NCBI GenBank assembly: GCA_011365025.1
Contig: RDOF01000050.1
Location: forward strand, 1-18,035
DNA: 18,035 nt
Reading direction: 5' to 3'
Source: Candidatus Thorarchaeota archaeon
GTDB taxonomy: Archaea > Asgardarchaeota > Thorarchaeia > Thorarchaeales > Thorarchaeaceae
Positions 8,261-15,462 of the stretch are shown here, one piece after another. How positions within the stretch are numbered: the stretch's first letter is position 1; each line of letters begins with the position of its first letter. The translations under genes and the position numbers were made by a program. Under the pieces are notes generated by a model, which was not told the origin of the DNA, did not search any database, and saw nothing but the letters and a program-made list of their open reading frames with translations.

Positions 8261-8698
8261 ATGAAAGAATATCCTGAGCAAATGGCGTTTTCAGATGTTT
8301 GGAAGTACTTCGAGAATCAACCATTGATACACCTTGCGACTGTTGAAAATGATCAGCCAAGAGTACGTCTTATGTCAGTCACGGCGTACAAAGGAAAACT
8401 TTGGTGCGCCACCAAGACACATTGGGACAAAGTAGCTCAAATAGAAAAGAATCCAAAGATCGAATTCACTATGGCTGTTAGGAATGATAGGAGTTGGGGA
8501 TGTCTGCGCGCAACTGGGAAAGCTTCCATAATTAAAGACCAAGGAACCAGAGAGGAACTTTCGAAAGCGATCCCTTGGTTCTCGTCATACTGGCCGTCCT
8601 CGATGGATCCTTCCTTTACGCTATTGGAATTCGGCCTCGATTTGATACGCTTTGACAACAATGATGATGGAAAGAAGTACACCATTATTGTCCCCTAA
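8261..8698 (+). CDS. Pyridoxamine 5'-phosphate oxidase-like FMN-binding split-barrel protein
   Basis: The 145 residues from the ATG at 8261 match the small split-barrel flavoprotein superfamily: an N-terminal helix leading into LIHLATVENDQPRVRLMSV, then KLWCATKTHWDKVAQIEKNP, EFTMAV and the GCLRATGKA strand. This pattern (a strand reading 'LATV...QPRVR', then 'K..QI.KNP') is typical of proteins annotated PNPOx family, which bind FMN or F420. The substrate cannot be told. The frame is open further upstream, to ATGs at 8195 and 8225, but the similarity starts near residue 10 of the version used here; 8282 is another possible start. No clear ribosome site decides between them. Its last 14 bases overlap the 3' end of the convergent serine hydrolase gene. 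It follows the adenosyltransferase by about 130 bases and may have its own promoter. Confidence 0.8.
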   Translation: MKEYPEQMAFSDVWKYFENQPLIHLATVENDQPRVRLMSVTAYKGKLWCATKTHWDKVAQIEKNPKIEFTMAVRNDRSWGCLRATGKASIIKDQGTREELSKAIPWFSSYWPSSMDPSFTLLEFGLDLIRFDNNDDGKKYTIIVP

Positions 8699-9959
8699 TG
8701 CTCAATTCTTCCTCGTCATTATCTCTGATTCTGGTGAGGGCAATTGGTATTGGAATTGTAGCTAAGGTGTAAACAAGAAGCATTCGAATAGAGTCAAGGT
8801 TGATTCCTGAGCGCAAACCGCTCACATCTATTGGTTCTGGCACATCGCTCCCAAGTGCTGGCAATAGCCACTCTCTCGCGATATAGTCCGTTGACACCGA
8901 GTAGTGAGCTGAGGCGGCGGTCATAACCAGAACTAGGTCATCATCCGGCATGATAATCATGCTCTGTCCTCCCCATCCTATGGCTGCATAGTACCCAAGC
9001 TGGGGGTCCATCCACCAATGGTATCCGTAGCTCAATTGTCTGCTTTCCCCCCTAGGGAGTGAAATCGTAGTATTGACATGCGGGGCAGTCGCTTTCTTTA
9101 CCCAGTCGGTAGAAACAACCTGCCTACCATCCCAAAAGCCACCCCGGAGAAGAAGATAGCCAATCTTTGCCAGGTCTCGGGGCGTTAGTTTCATCCTGGA
9201 ATCCCCCCTGAAAATCGCATTTGGGTCTGTTTCCCAATCTGCATTGTCGATTCCGAGCGGTTCGAATAGATAGGTCTGCGCAAAGTCAAAACTGCTCATC
9301 CCGGATGCCTGTTGAAGAATCGCAGAAAGCAAATGGGATGCCCCTGAGTTGTAGACAAACTCATGTCCTGGGTTAGTATACATTTTTCTCGAAAGAATGT
9401 AGGAAACCCAGTCTTCTTCCCGAGTCATCCTATCAAAATCGCTTTCATACTCCCTGTAGTACTCGGACCACTCTATGCCCATTGTCATTGTTAAAAGATT
9501 GGCAATTGTAATGTCACGCATTCTTGAGTCCAGTTCCCTTTCCGTCCAGTCGGCAAAGTACTGCAGCATTGGTTCTCCATCACTTGGAATAATAGCTCTA
9601 TCAATCGCAATCCCAATTAATACAGATAGAACTCCTTTGGTGCAGGAGAATAAATGATGCAAATCGCTGGAGGCATAACCTGATGGATACTCCTCCACTA
9701 CCAAATAGCCATTCTTTACTACCAGGAGACTATCGATTTTAACCTCGTTCTGCAAATAGAAGCTAAGCATGTCATCAAGAACATGTCGACTTAGTCCTTG
9801 CGCTTCTGGAGTGGAAGTGCGCCACTCCACGTCAGGAAAATAGCCATCGAATTCCTGAGCTTGCACCCCTATCGCTGTACTGCAGAACACTAAGCATAGC
9901 ATTAGGAGCAGAGCCACTACACTAGGAATCCTGTTCTTGGTTGTTTCAGCTGTTTTCAT
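8685..9959 (-). CDS. Exported, membrane-anchored beta-lactamase-family serine hydrolase
   Basis: The 424-residue protein has an N-terminal signal peptide (basic start, hydrophobic 12-31, likely cut after VQA near residue 34). A class C beta-lactamase/penicillin-binding-protein fold follows: nucleophile motif S105-C-T-K108 (HLFSCTKGVLS), Y203-N-S205, and GWGG at 328-331 in place of the KTG-like box. A hydrophobic segment at about 391-409, followed by charged residues, looks like a C-terminal membrane anchor. Such proteins act outside the cell as esterases, D-aminopeptidases or peptidases; archaea lacking peptidoglycan also have them, and the substrate cannot be predicted. The gene converges on the split-barrel gene with a 14-base overlap and diverges from the SDR gene across a 176-base spacer. 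Confidence 0.9.
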   Translation of the reverse strand: MKTAETTKNRIPSVVALLLMLCLVFCSTAIGVQAQEFDGYFPDVEWRTSTPEAQGLSRHVLDDMLSFYLQNEVKIDSLLVVKNGYLVVEEYPSGYASSDLHHLFSCTKGVLSVLIGIAIDRAIIPSDGEPMLQYFADWTERELDSRMRDITIANLLTMTMGIEWSEYYREYESDFDRMTREEDWVSYILSRKMYTNPGHEFVYNSGASHLLSAILQQASGMSSFDFAQTYLFEPLGIDNADWETDPNAIFRGDSRMKLTPRDLAKIGYLLLRGGFWDGRQVVSTDWVKKATAPHVNTTISLPRGESRQLSYGYHWWMDPQLGYYAAIGWGGQSMIIMPDDDLVLVMTAASAHYSVSTDYIAREWLLPALGSDVPEPIDVSGLRSGINLDSIRMLLVYTLATIPIPIALTRIRDNDEEELSIRGQ

Positions 9960-10104
9960 GGCTCATATTCTATTTGGTGAGGCTTCCATATGAGGAATTG
10001 CATCAACGCTAGAAAGCTTCTAGGTCAGGTTTGTGTAACATGCTTCTCGTGCTGAGTACAAAGCAGTCAGGCAGCAGCCAATTTGAAAACTGCCACAATA
10101 GTAT

Positions 10105-10113
10105 CTCATAAAC
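10105..10113 (+). promoter_or_regulatory. Possible TATA box of the SDR gene
   Basis: CTCATAAAC is centred 27 bases before the ATG at 10136, which would give a nearly leaderless transcript. No ribosome site precedes the ATG, in keeping with that. The match to the archaeal consensus is only moderate. Confidence 0.3.
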
Positions 10114-10135
10114 ACGACGCGACTAAATCCTCTAT

Positions 10136-10828
10136 ATGAAACGAATCATTATTACCGGCGGATCAAGTGGCATTGGGAGGGCCATTGCACTTGAAATGGC
10201 ACGAGATGGCCACGAGTTGTACTTGGTTGGACGAAATGCTGACCGCCTTCAGGAGGTAAAATCATCTGTTGAGAGTCTTGGCGGAACAGCTCATGTCGGA
10301 CACGGTGATGTTGGAAATGCAGAAGATGTTGAACGCCTGTTTGATGATGCCCTGGATAGGATGGTCATGATTGATGTGCTAGCTGCCAATGCGGGAGTTG
10401 GATATTTCGGAAACTTGGAGGACCTTGAAATCAAGGAATTTGACGAGCAGTTCAACACAAATGTGCGTGGAGTATTCCTCTGGTTGAAACAAGTGATTCC
10501 AATTATGCGAAAGCAAAACTCAGGCCAGATTATTGTCATGTCGTCAAACTTAGGCTTGAAAACGTCTCCACGCGCTAGTATCTATGCGGCAACAAAGCAC
10601 GCCGTTCAGGCAATGGTATGGTCTCTTCGCGATGAGTTGAATGGAACCAAGATTAAAGCTGCTACTATAAACCCAGGTTCAGTATCTACCCCTTGGTTTG
10701 ATGGCAAGGAAGTAGATAGATCAAAGATGTTGAAAGCCGAAGATATAGCTAATGCGGCTCGCTTAATCATTGATCAAGAGGAAACAAGCAATATCGATCA
10801 TATACATCTAATGCCCGGTAAATTATGA
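10136..10828 (+). CDS. Short-chain dehydrogenase/reductase (classical SDR)
   Basis: This 230-residue cytosolic oxidoreductase has a complete classical SDR set: the cofactor motif TGGSSGIG at 7-14, an Arg after the second strand (R33 in VGRN) that usually signals NADP(H) preference, the D58 adenine-ring contact, NAG at 85-87 and the active site S136/S137, Y150 and K154 (YAATK). The PG motif after the catalytic helix (180-181) is also present. The rather short C-terminus gives no hint of the substrate, which could be a sugar, ketone or fatty-acyl compound. The gene stands alone, ending 23 bases before the convergent cupin gene. Confidence 0.92.
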   Translation: MKRIIITGGSSGIGRAIALEMARDGHELYLVGRNADRLQEVKSSVESLGGTAHVGHGDVGNAEDVERLFDDALDRMVMIDVLAANAGVGYFGNLEDLEIKEFDEQFNTNVRGVFLWLKQVIPIMRKQNSGQIIVMSSNLGLKTSPRASIYAATKHAVQAMVWSLRDELNGTKIKAATINPGSVSTPWFDGKEVDRSKMLKAEDIANAARLIIDQEETSNIDHIHLMPGKL

Positions 10829-10851
10829 GGATTAGCTTGAGAAAGGCTGAA

Positions 10852-11211
10852 CTACTCGATACTCACTTTGTCCTGCTTCAAATTTGGAAACTTAATGGCA
10901 AAGATGGCAACGTCATCCCCCTCTGGCGTGACAAACCAATGTGGTTCTCCGCTTTCTGCTAGCACGACATCTCCTTCCTCCAAATCCAGCATTCGAGAGC
11001 CTACTCCCATCTTGGTTTTATTCATAACAATGAAGACCTCTTCAAGGAATTCATGCGCATGAGGTGCGGTTTCGACGCCTCCTGGGATTCTTACAAGAAT
11101 AAATCCGGCATTATCTGTTGGCGCCTTAAGCACGATGTCAGCTACATACTTTCTTCCATAGCCACCTAGTCCTTGCATCTCGCATTCTGACGCCCGATAT
11201 ACTTTCACCAT
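10852..11211 (-). CDS. Small single-domain cupin protein
   Basis: The product has 119 residues from the ATG at 11211, or 127 from the upstream in-frame ATG at 11235. The cupin metal site is visible: PHAHEFLEE supplies two His and a Glu (H51, H53 and E57 or E58 in the short form), and the second motif GDVVLAESGEPHWF supplies a fourth ligand, H91. This fold binds Fe, Mn, Ni or Zn and includes dioxygenases, isomerases and sugar-binding sensors. With so short a protein the reaction cannot be assigned. The start at 11211 is chosen because the protein then begins with MVKVYRASE, a common opening for such cupins; the upstream residues look unconserved. It faces the SDR gene tail to tail and is divergent from the DUF4332-like gene. 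Confidence 0.85.
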   Translation of the reverse strand: MVKVYRASECEMQGLGGYGRKYVADIVLKAPTDNAGFILVRIPGGVETAPHAHEFLEEVFIVMNKTKMGVGSRMLDLEEGDVVLAESGEPHWFVTPEGDDVAIFAIKFPNLKQDKVSIE

Positions 11212-11280
11212 TTTGAGTCGCAATAGAGGGAGCATCTGCAGTCAAATAGGTTACGCCACCCATTCCTGTTATCCTAGAAC

Positions 11281-11290
11281 GAATTATAAG
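11281..11290. promoter_or_regulatory. TATA-like element between divergent cupin and DUF4332-like genes
   Basis: GAATTATAAG contains the self-complementary TTATAA, so it could be read on either strand. It lies about 70 bases before the cupin start at 11211 and about 50 bases before the plus-strand ATG at 11335. The distances allow leaders of roughly 25-50 bases. This is an inference from sequence and spacing only. Confidence 0.25.
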
Positions 11291-11334
11291 CTCGTTGGAG
11301 AAAGTAATGCCAGCAGTATAGGGATGAAATTAAC

Positions 11335-12051
11335 ATGTCATCGGAGGAGCTCTCTGCAACACGGGTCTATGGATTACTCATTCTGGCAATTGTGGTAATT
11401 ATCATAGCAGCAATCATAAAGTATGTGGACGCTCTTATCAGCCAGGTTGCACTTGCGGCAGCCGTGGTGGTTATTGGCTATGTGAGCTATCTGCTTTTTG
11501 GTTCACCGAAAGGGCCCAGAAAGAAGGCGAAGGCCAAATCTGCACCCAAACCAAAGAAGAAAGAGACAAAGAAAGAACCCAGCACGACAGTCAAGAAAGC
11601 TCACGATACACATGCAGAGGAACATGTTCCCAAAGTTGTGGTTCCTCAGGCGCAACTTGAAGACCTTCCAATCGAAACCATTGAGGGCATTGGGCAGGTA
11701 TATGGGAAGGAGCTGCGTTCTGCAGGAATCAAGACAGTCCAAGATCTTGTAGGCTCCGATCCCAAAAGAATCTCTGAAATCTGTGATATTGCCGAATCGG
11801 TGGCAAAACGCTGGATAGGAATGGCCCGTTTTACGTGGCTTGATTCGGTATCAGAAGAGGATGCTGAGGCAATAGTCTTTGCGGCGGGGATAACGACCAT
11901 GAAAGCATTGGCTAAGGCAGATGCAAGTGAGCTTCTTCACAAGATTGAGGCTGCTGTGAAGTCTGGGGATGTACGCGTACCAGCTGGCTACAAGTTTTCA
12001 CTCAAGAAGGTTGAAGCTTGGATTAGTGAGGCAACAAAGCTCTCTAAGTAA
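11335..12051 (+). CDS. Membrane-anchored DUF4332-like helix-hairpin-helix protein
   Basis: The 238-residue protein has three parts. Two membrane helices (about 11-29 and 35-56) are joined by a short loop. A basic Lys/Pro-rich linker (57-90, PRKKAKAKSAPKPKKK) follows. The C-terminal half (about 108-238) resembles DUF4332: a helix-hairpin-helix IEGIGQVYGKELRSAGIKTV (116-135), a second degenerate copy around 171-195 in which GxG is replaced by SVSEED, and a closing FSLKKVEAWISEATKL helix. HhH pairs of this type bind DNA non-specifically or mediate protein contacts. With both helices at the N-terminus the domain is probably cytoplasmic, which suggests a membrane-tethered nucleic-acid or protein-binding factor; that role is inferred. 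GGGATGAA about 8 bases before the ATG may serve as a ribosome site. Confidence 0.82.
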   Translation: MSSEELSATRVYGLLILAIVVIIIAAIIKYVDALISQVALAAAVVVIGYVSYLLFGSPKGPRKKAKAKSAPKPKKKETKKEPSTTVKKAHDTHAEEHVPKVVVPQAQLEDLPIETIEGIGQVYGKELRSAGIKTVQDLVGSDPKRISEICDIAESVAKRWIGMARFTWLDSVSEEDAEAIVFAAGITTMKALAKADASELLHKIEAAVKSGDVRVPAGYKFSLKKVEAWISEATKLSK

Positions 12052-12078
12052 TCAAACGCCTAGGATGAGAAAGAACTG

Positions 12079-12103
12079 AGAGGAGCAGTTCACTACCTCC
12101 TCT
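12079..12103. repeat. Inverted repeat at the convergent 3' ends, possible shared transcript end
   Basis: AGAGGAG (12079-12085) pairs with CTCCTCT (12097-12103) across an 11-base loop. It sits between the stop of the DUF4332-like gene and the final codons of the DJ-1-like gene. No T-run follows, and archaeal termination usually relies on T-tracts, so a terminator role is uncertain. Confidence 0.3.
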
Positions 12104-13205
12104 TAGATGCTACAACAGCTATGACAAGGACCGCCACACCCGAAAGGGCGATGCCTCCAAGGACGACAGGACTCATTCCATCTTGGGTCGTTGTTGAAGT
12201 CGTTGTGGTGGTCGTTACGCTTCCATCAGGAAAAACCCTGATGAGCCCCACATCAGATTCGACGTCACGTACATGCGCGGAATCAAAAATCTCAAAGTCA
12301 ATGGTGTATACGTCTTCTTCAAGGCCGTCAATCTCAGCCGAATAGGTTCCATCTTCATCTTCGTCTGTAAGCTCAAATGAAGTGATTTCGGTGTGATTTG
12401 CCGCCACATAGATGAAAGCAGTAATGGATTCTATATCGGTTGAGTTCAATTCTGGGATTGCAGTTGACAAGTCCGCAAGAGTCGCCTGAATTGTAAAATT
12501 GCGCTGAGTTGCGTCAACCGGCGAAATCGATATGTCCTCTACTCGTGAATACCCCAGGCATTCTCTCACGAGCTCAACAGCCACCATATACGACGGTGCC
12601 GAAAGATACCCATCTCCAGGGTTGTATCCGCCTCCTGCTCCTCCTGTTATGAAACGGTTATGAGAAACCACTCGTGAATTGAAGATAGGGATTCCTCCCG
12701 CATCTGTTACATCTTCCCACGATAGTCCGAAGTAGGCTAGCTTCGAGCCGCTAATGATATCATTTGCACACGCTAGGGTAGTTTGTGCAATGCACATTGC
12801 AGCTATCACCAATCCCAGCTCATAGGCATCCGATATGAAATCCTGAACCACACCTGCCTGATGCAAGGCATGCCATTGTCCCCCAGCAGGAATGAAAAGC
12901 GCATGATATTGCGTCAGTATTTCCTGGGTTACGTCAGAAACCAGATAGTCTGCAGTGATTGGGCGAGGGGCACGATTGTAGCATGAATCTATCTCATAGT
13001 CTAGTGCATATGCGACTGTATCGACAGTGACACCCATTGCCTCCAACTTGTCTCTGGTGTCAAAGAAATTCCATCCGAATCCATCGGAGATAAGCGAGAG
13101 GACCTTCACATCTTCTGGGCCTTCTGGCTGCATGAGAGATGATGTGTAAGCGGCCCCGGCAGTCAGCATCAGAATTAGAGCTAGAACTAGGAACCTGCGA
13201 GTCAT
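12093..13205 (-). CDS. Cell-surface DJ-1/PfpI-like protein with Thr-rich stalk and C-terminal anchor
   Basis: The 370 residues begin with a signal peptide (basic start, hydrophobic 5-19). A DJ-1/PfpI-type glutamine-amidotransferase-like domain (about 33-220) follows, with the core strand ALFIPAGGQ (102-110) and the nucleophile elbow VIAAMCIAQT in which C138 is the expected cysteine. The His that usually follows that Cys is Ile here, and the acidic residue that tunes the Cys in DJ-1 is not obvious, so the protease, deglycase or hydratase activity of relatives cannot be assumed. Residues 222-325 form a separate, probably beta-sandwich domain. A Thr-rich stalk (331-340) leads to one membrane helix (347-366) and the tail SKRR. 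The protein should therefore sit outside the cell, unlike the cytosolic family norm. A TATA box just upstream (13233-13243) implies its own promoter rather than co-transcription with pirin. Confidence 0.85.
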   Translation of the reverse strand: MTRRFLVLALILMLTAGAAYTSSLMQPEGPEDVKVLSLISDGFGWNFFDTRDKLEAMGVTVDTVAYALDYEIDSCYNRAPRPITADYLVSDVTQEILTQYHALFIPAGGQWHALHQAGVVQDFISDAYELGLVIAAMCIAQTTLACANDIISGSKLAYFGLSWEDVTDAGGIPIFNSRVVSHNRFITGGAGGGYNPGDGYLSAPSYMVAVELVRECLGYSRVEDISISPVDATQRNFTIQATLADLSTAIPELNSTDIESITAFIYVAANHTEITSFELTDEDEDGTYSAEIDGLEEDVYTIDFEIFDSAHVRDVESDVGLIRVFPDGSVTTTTTTSTTTQDGMSPVVLGGIALSGVAVLVIAVVASKRR

Positions 13206-13232
13206 GGCAATCGAAAATCCATTACTTATGTG

Positions 13233-13243
13233 CCTATATTAAG
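13233..13243 (-). promoter_or_regulatory. TATA-like box of the DJ-1-like gene
   Basis: The minus strand reads CTTAATATAGG, centred about 33 bases before the ATG at 13205. Predicted transcription start is about 5-10 bases before that ATG. It occupies the 45-base gap after the pirin stop codon. Confidence 0.45.
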
Positions 13244-13250
13244 AAGGGTT

Positions 13251-14114
13251 TCAGCGCATTCCTCCATGCTTCAAGAATGTGCCATTTCTATACTCATTGA
13301 AGGCAATTCGCAGTTCTTCATCAGTATTCATAACAATGGGTCCTCTCCATGCAATGGGCTCTTCGATGGGTTTACCTGACACAAGCAGGAAGCGCACTGC
13401 GCTCTTCTTGGAGCATATACTGACAAAGCCTTCATCATCATACAATACAAGATTCCCTGCAGAAGCTAATGAATTGCCGCTGGAATCAAACAGCCCCTGC
13501 CCTTCAAACACGTAAGCAAAAGCTGTATGTCCGGGCTCAATTTCATGAGTGAACTTCGATGCCGGCGGAATATGTACATCAATATACTGTGGCTTTGTCA
13601 CGACATCCTGTACCGGCCCCCTGATATCAGCAATAGCTCCAGCAACGACTTTTGCCTTAACACCACCACCAAGATTGACTTCGGGAATGCTCTCTTTGCT
13701 TACATCCCGATATCTCGGATTCATCATCTTATGCGATGCTGGCAGGTTTGCCCAGAGCTGAAATCCTATCATTGTGCCTTCTACTGGCGTTGGCATTTCT
13801 TGATGGATGATGCCAGAACCTGCAGTCATCCATTGAACATCACCTGACTCAATCACGCCCTTATTGCCCAAGCTGTCTTGATGTTCGACACGACCTCTCA
13901 TCATATAGGTAATCGTTTCTATTCCCCTATGAGGATGATATGGAAAGCCAGCTAAGTAGTCAGCAGGATTGTCTGATCCAAAGTGATCCAAGAGGAGAAA
14001 AGGATCAAGATTCGGGACCTCGTAAAAACCAAATATCCGCCTAAGGCGAACTCCTGCCCCCTCTATTGTTGGTTTGCCCATCCATACTTTAGATACACTT
14101 CGCTGCTTTTCCAT
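13251..14114 (-). CDS. Pirin family protein (bicupin)
   Basis: The 287-residue protein matches pirin over its full length. The N-terminal cupin has the family's metal-binding set H60, H62, H104 and E106 in the contexts FPYHPHRGIETITYM and GSGIIHQEMP, equivalent to His56, His58, His101 and Glu103 of human pirin. DHFG (43-46) and the QLWANLP segment (119-125) are also characteristic. The C-terminal cupin (about 180-265) lacks obvious metal ligands, as usual. Bacterial pirins include quercetin 2,3-dioxygenases, and others act as redox-sensitive regulators; the natural substrate here is unknown. The start is supported by GAGGT seven bases upstream and a TATA-like box about 36 bases upstream. The next gene in the same direction begins 45 bases after its stop, but has its own promoter-like element. 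Confidence 0.94.
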   Translation of the reverse strand: MEKQRSVSKVWMGKPTIEGAGVRLRRIFGFYEVPNLDPFLLLDHFGSDNPADYLAGFPYHPHRGIETITYMMRGRVEHQDSLGNKGVIESGDVQWMTAGSGIIHQEMPTPVEGTMIGFQLWANLPASHKMMNPRYRDVSKESIPEVNLGGGVKAKVVAGAIADIRGPVQDVVTKPQYIDVHIPPASKFTHEIEPGHTAFAYVFEGQGLFDSSGNSLASAGNLVLYDDEGFVSICSKKSAVRFLLVSGKPIEEPIAWRGPIVMNTDEELRIAFNEYRNGTFLKHGGMR

Positions 14115-14144
14115 TCAAGTAACCTCGAACATAGTCCAAGGAGA

Positions 14145-14159
14145 GCATATTTGGAAAGG
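14145..14159 (-). promoter_or_regulatory. TATA-like box of the pirin gene
   Basis: The minus strand reads CCTTTCCAAATATGC, centred about 36 bases before the pirin ATG at 14114. Transcription would start near 14124, leaving room for the GAGGT ribosome site. Confidence 0.35.
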
Positions 14160-14192
14160 TAATAAGCTTAGAGAAAGGGTAGTTGACCGTTG

Positions 14193-14303
14193 TCATTGGG
14201 TTACTCCATGCTCTACATAGAATTTCAGCAAGGTTAGAGCCTCGCCCCAGACGCTCTTGTAATCGGGGCCCTTTTCGAGTAGATATGCGACGTAGCAAGT
14301 CAA
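14193..14303 (-). pseudogene. Possible small ORF or remnant of a gene's 3' end
   Basis: On the minus strand a frame open from about residue 200 of the upstream gene's reading (in a different frame) ends at a TGA at 14193. From a TTG at 14303 it would encode 36 residues, including YVAYLLEKGPDYKSVWGEAL and a following Leu/Lys/Tyr-rich amphipathic stretch. The composition looks like real protein rather than noise, but there is no ATG or GTG start and no ribosome site. It may be the decayed tail of a lost gene, a tiny gene, or chance. The remainder of the 14115-14307 gap holds the pirin promoter and nothing else I can recognise. Confidence 0.22.
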
Positions 14304-14307
14304 GTAC

Positions 14308-14967
14308 TTAGGGTGTTTGGGAGCTGCTTTTCTGTTCGCTTTTATCTTGCAGGTTTGCTTTCTGGCGGGCTACAACTTCATCATATCTCTTGTTGAATCG
14401 CCTGACTCCGTAGAAAATGCCCCAGTAAATGAAGAAGACAAAGATGATTGGAAGCCAGGGCCAATAAATGATGAATGATGCAGTAGAGAAGCTGGCATGA
14501 TGTGGTCCCCTGTAGCTCATCCAGAGGTTCTGAACAGTGCCATTAGTTAGACGGACGGTTTGATTAAGCTGGTAGAAATACTCCGCAACGTACCCGGTAT
14601 CCCATGCATAATTGATCTGCTCGGGTGTGATGTTGAACCGTCCCACTACACTAATCGAGTCTCCTGGCTGGGCGTATGTGTCTCCAGTAGCAAAGATACC
14701 TGTATCCACAGACTCGGTGACCAGCCTCAAGGCAAATGTGATTCCAAGTATGTCACCAACATCTCCTAGCTCGACGAGGGTCAATCTGGCTATGATGTCA
14801 TATGGAATTCCTGTTGCCCAGATGTCAATGTTCTCCACATGAATGCTGACTTTCAAACCGCAATGCCAAGTATAAGTTGCTGAATACTGATACGCTGCAA
14901 CCTGTGTGGGAGACATTGCTATCAAGAGGATAGTCAATAGGCCTAGAAGTGCCCCTTTCCTACTCAT
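14308..14967 (-). CDS. Exported single-anchor membrane protein of unknown function
   Basis: I do not recognise this 219-residue protein. It begins with a signal peptide (hydrophobic 6-18, probable cut after VAA at residue 25). About 135 extracytoplasmic residues with alternating beta-type segments follow. N-glycosylation sequons occur at N112 (NIT), N135 (NQT) and N142 (NGT). One membrane helix spans about 164-187 (FIIYWPWLPIIFVFFIYWGI), followed by a 30-residue basic and Gln-rich cytoplasmic tail beginning VRRFNKRYDE. The topology is type I: a small surface domain held by one helix. The start is supported by GTGAT (14973-14977) five bases upstream. It diverges from the small membrane protein gene at 15049 and may share control elements with it; both are membrane proteins, but a joint role is only a guess. 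Confidence 0.8.
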   Translation of the reverse strand: MSRKGALLGLLTILLIAMSPTQVAAYQYSATYTWHCGLKVSIHVENIDIWATGIPYDIIARLTLVELGDVGDILGITFALRLVTESVDTGIFATGDTYAQPGDSISVVGRFNITPEQINYAWDTGYVAEYFYQLNQTVRLTNGTVQNLWMSYRGPHHASFSTASFIIYWPWLPIIFVFFIYWGIFYGVRRFNKRYDEVVARQKANLQDKSEQKSSSQTP

Positions 14968-14985
14968 TTCCCATCACTTTGTAGT

Positions 14986-15010
14986 AGAAGCGAAGCTTCT
15001 CTTAAGCTTT
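14986..15010. promoter_or_regulatory. Divergent promoter region with inverted repeat
   Basis: AGAAGC (14986-14991) and GCTTCT (14995-15000) are perfect 6-base arms around GAA. Directly beside them, CTTAAGCTTT (15001-15010) could act as a TATA-like box on either strand, about 37 bases before the minus-strand ATG at 14967 and about 44 bases before the plus-strand ATG at 15049. The match to a TATA box is weak; the placement between two divergent starts is the main argument. Confidence 0.28.
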
Positions 15011-15048
15011 GCCAGATGTCTTTCGCTCCCAAAGGGATAAATCTCTGA

Positions 15049-15462
15049 ATGTCAAATCATGTCACGCGTGGTAGAATGAGCTCAGCAACATCTCTGAACG
15101 GTGTAATGCCTACCTGGGGGTCTCGCGGGTGGCGAATCTGTACATCCTGCTGTATGGTGTTACTACTGATTTGGGGGACCTTTACGACAATGTCAGAATT
15201 GCTTGCTGGTCATCACTATTGGTGGTATAATCTGACTATAGTCATCTATGCCTTTGCAATGTTTGGCCTCATTTTAGCGGTTGCTGAAGGAGTTCGGGCA
15301 GCACGAAATGTGTACAATTATGGGCTTTATCCAGGCGGCAAAGAACTGCCTGAGCTAATCGAGTACGATCCGTATTCAGATGACTCGGAAGCTTCAGGAG
15401 AGTTTGAGAGAGCCATCTCAGATGCAGTAGATGAAGAGAATCCGGAGGGATTATCGGAGTGA
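15049..15462 (+). CDS. Small two-helix membrane protein, first gene of the beta-helix unit
   Basis: This 137-residue protein is not one I recognise. After about 28 polar residues come two membrane helices (about 30-52 and 61-84) joined by the short, aromatic, His-containing loop AGHHYWWY. An acidic C-terminal tail (roughly 98-137, rich in Asp, Glu and Ser) follows. Both termini probably lie on the same side of the membrane. An in-frame ATG at 15076 is an alternative start. The stop codon overlaps the GTG start of the beta-helix gene (GTGA), so the two are coupled. It could help place, process or signal from the neighbouring surface protein; this is inference from gene order only. Confidence 0.75.
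   Translation: MSNHVTRGRMSSATSLNGVMPTWGSRGWRICTSCCMVLLLIWGTFTTMSELLAGHHYWWYNLTIVIYAFAMFGLILAVAEGVRAARNVYNYGLYPGGKELPELIEYDPYSDDSEASGEFERAISDAVDEENPEGLSE
15444..15450 (+). promoter_or_regulatory. Ribosome binding site for the beta-helix gene
   Basis: GGAGGGA lies 8 bases before the GTG at 15459 and inside the end of the preceding gene. It supports that GTG as the start; AGAGGAGA just before the ATG at 15474 is a weaker rival. Confidence 0.55.

Noticed and set aside
9962..9994. CTCATAT ... ATATGAG inverted repeat upstream of the serine hydrolase
   Set aside because: The arms are short, AT-rich and 19 bases apart, so chance is likely.
14089..14298. 69-residue minus-strand frame overlapping the pirin start
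   Set aside because: It overlaps the pirin N-terminus and its promoter, has no ribosome site, and its composition is not protein-like; the alternative frame at 14193-14303 looks better.
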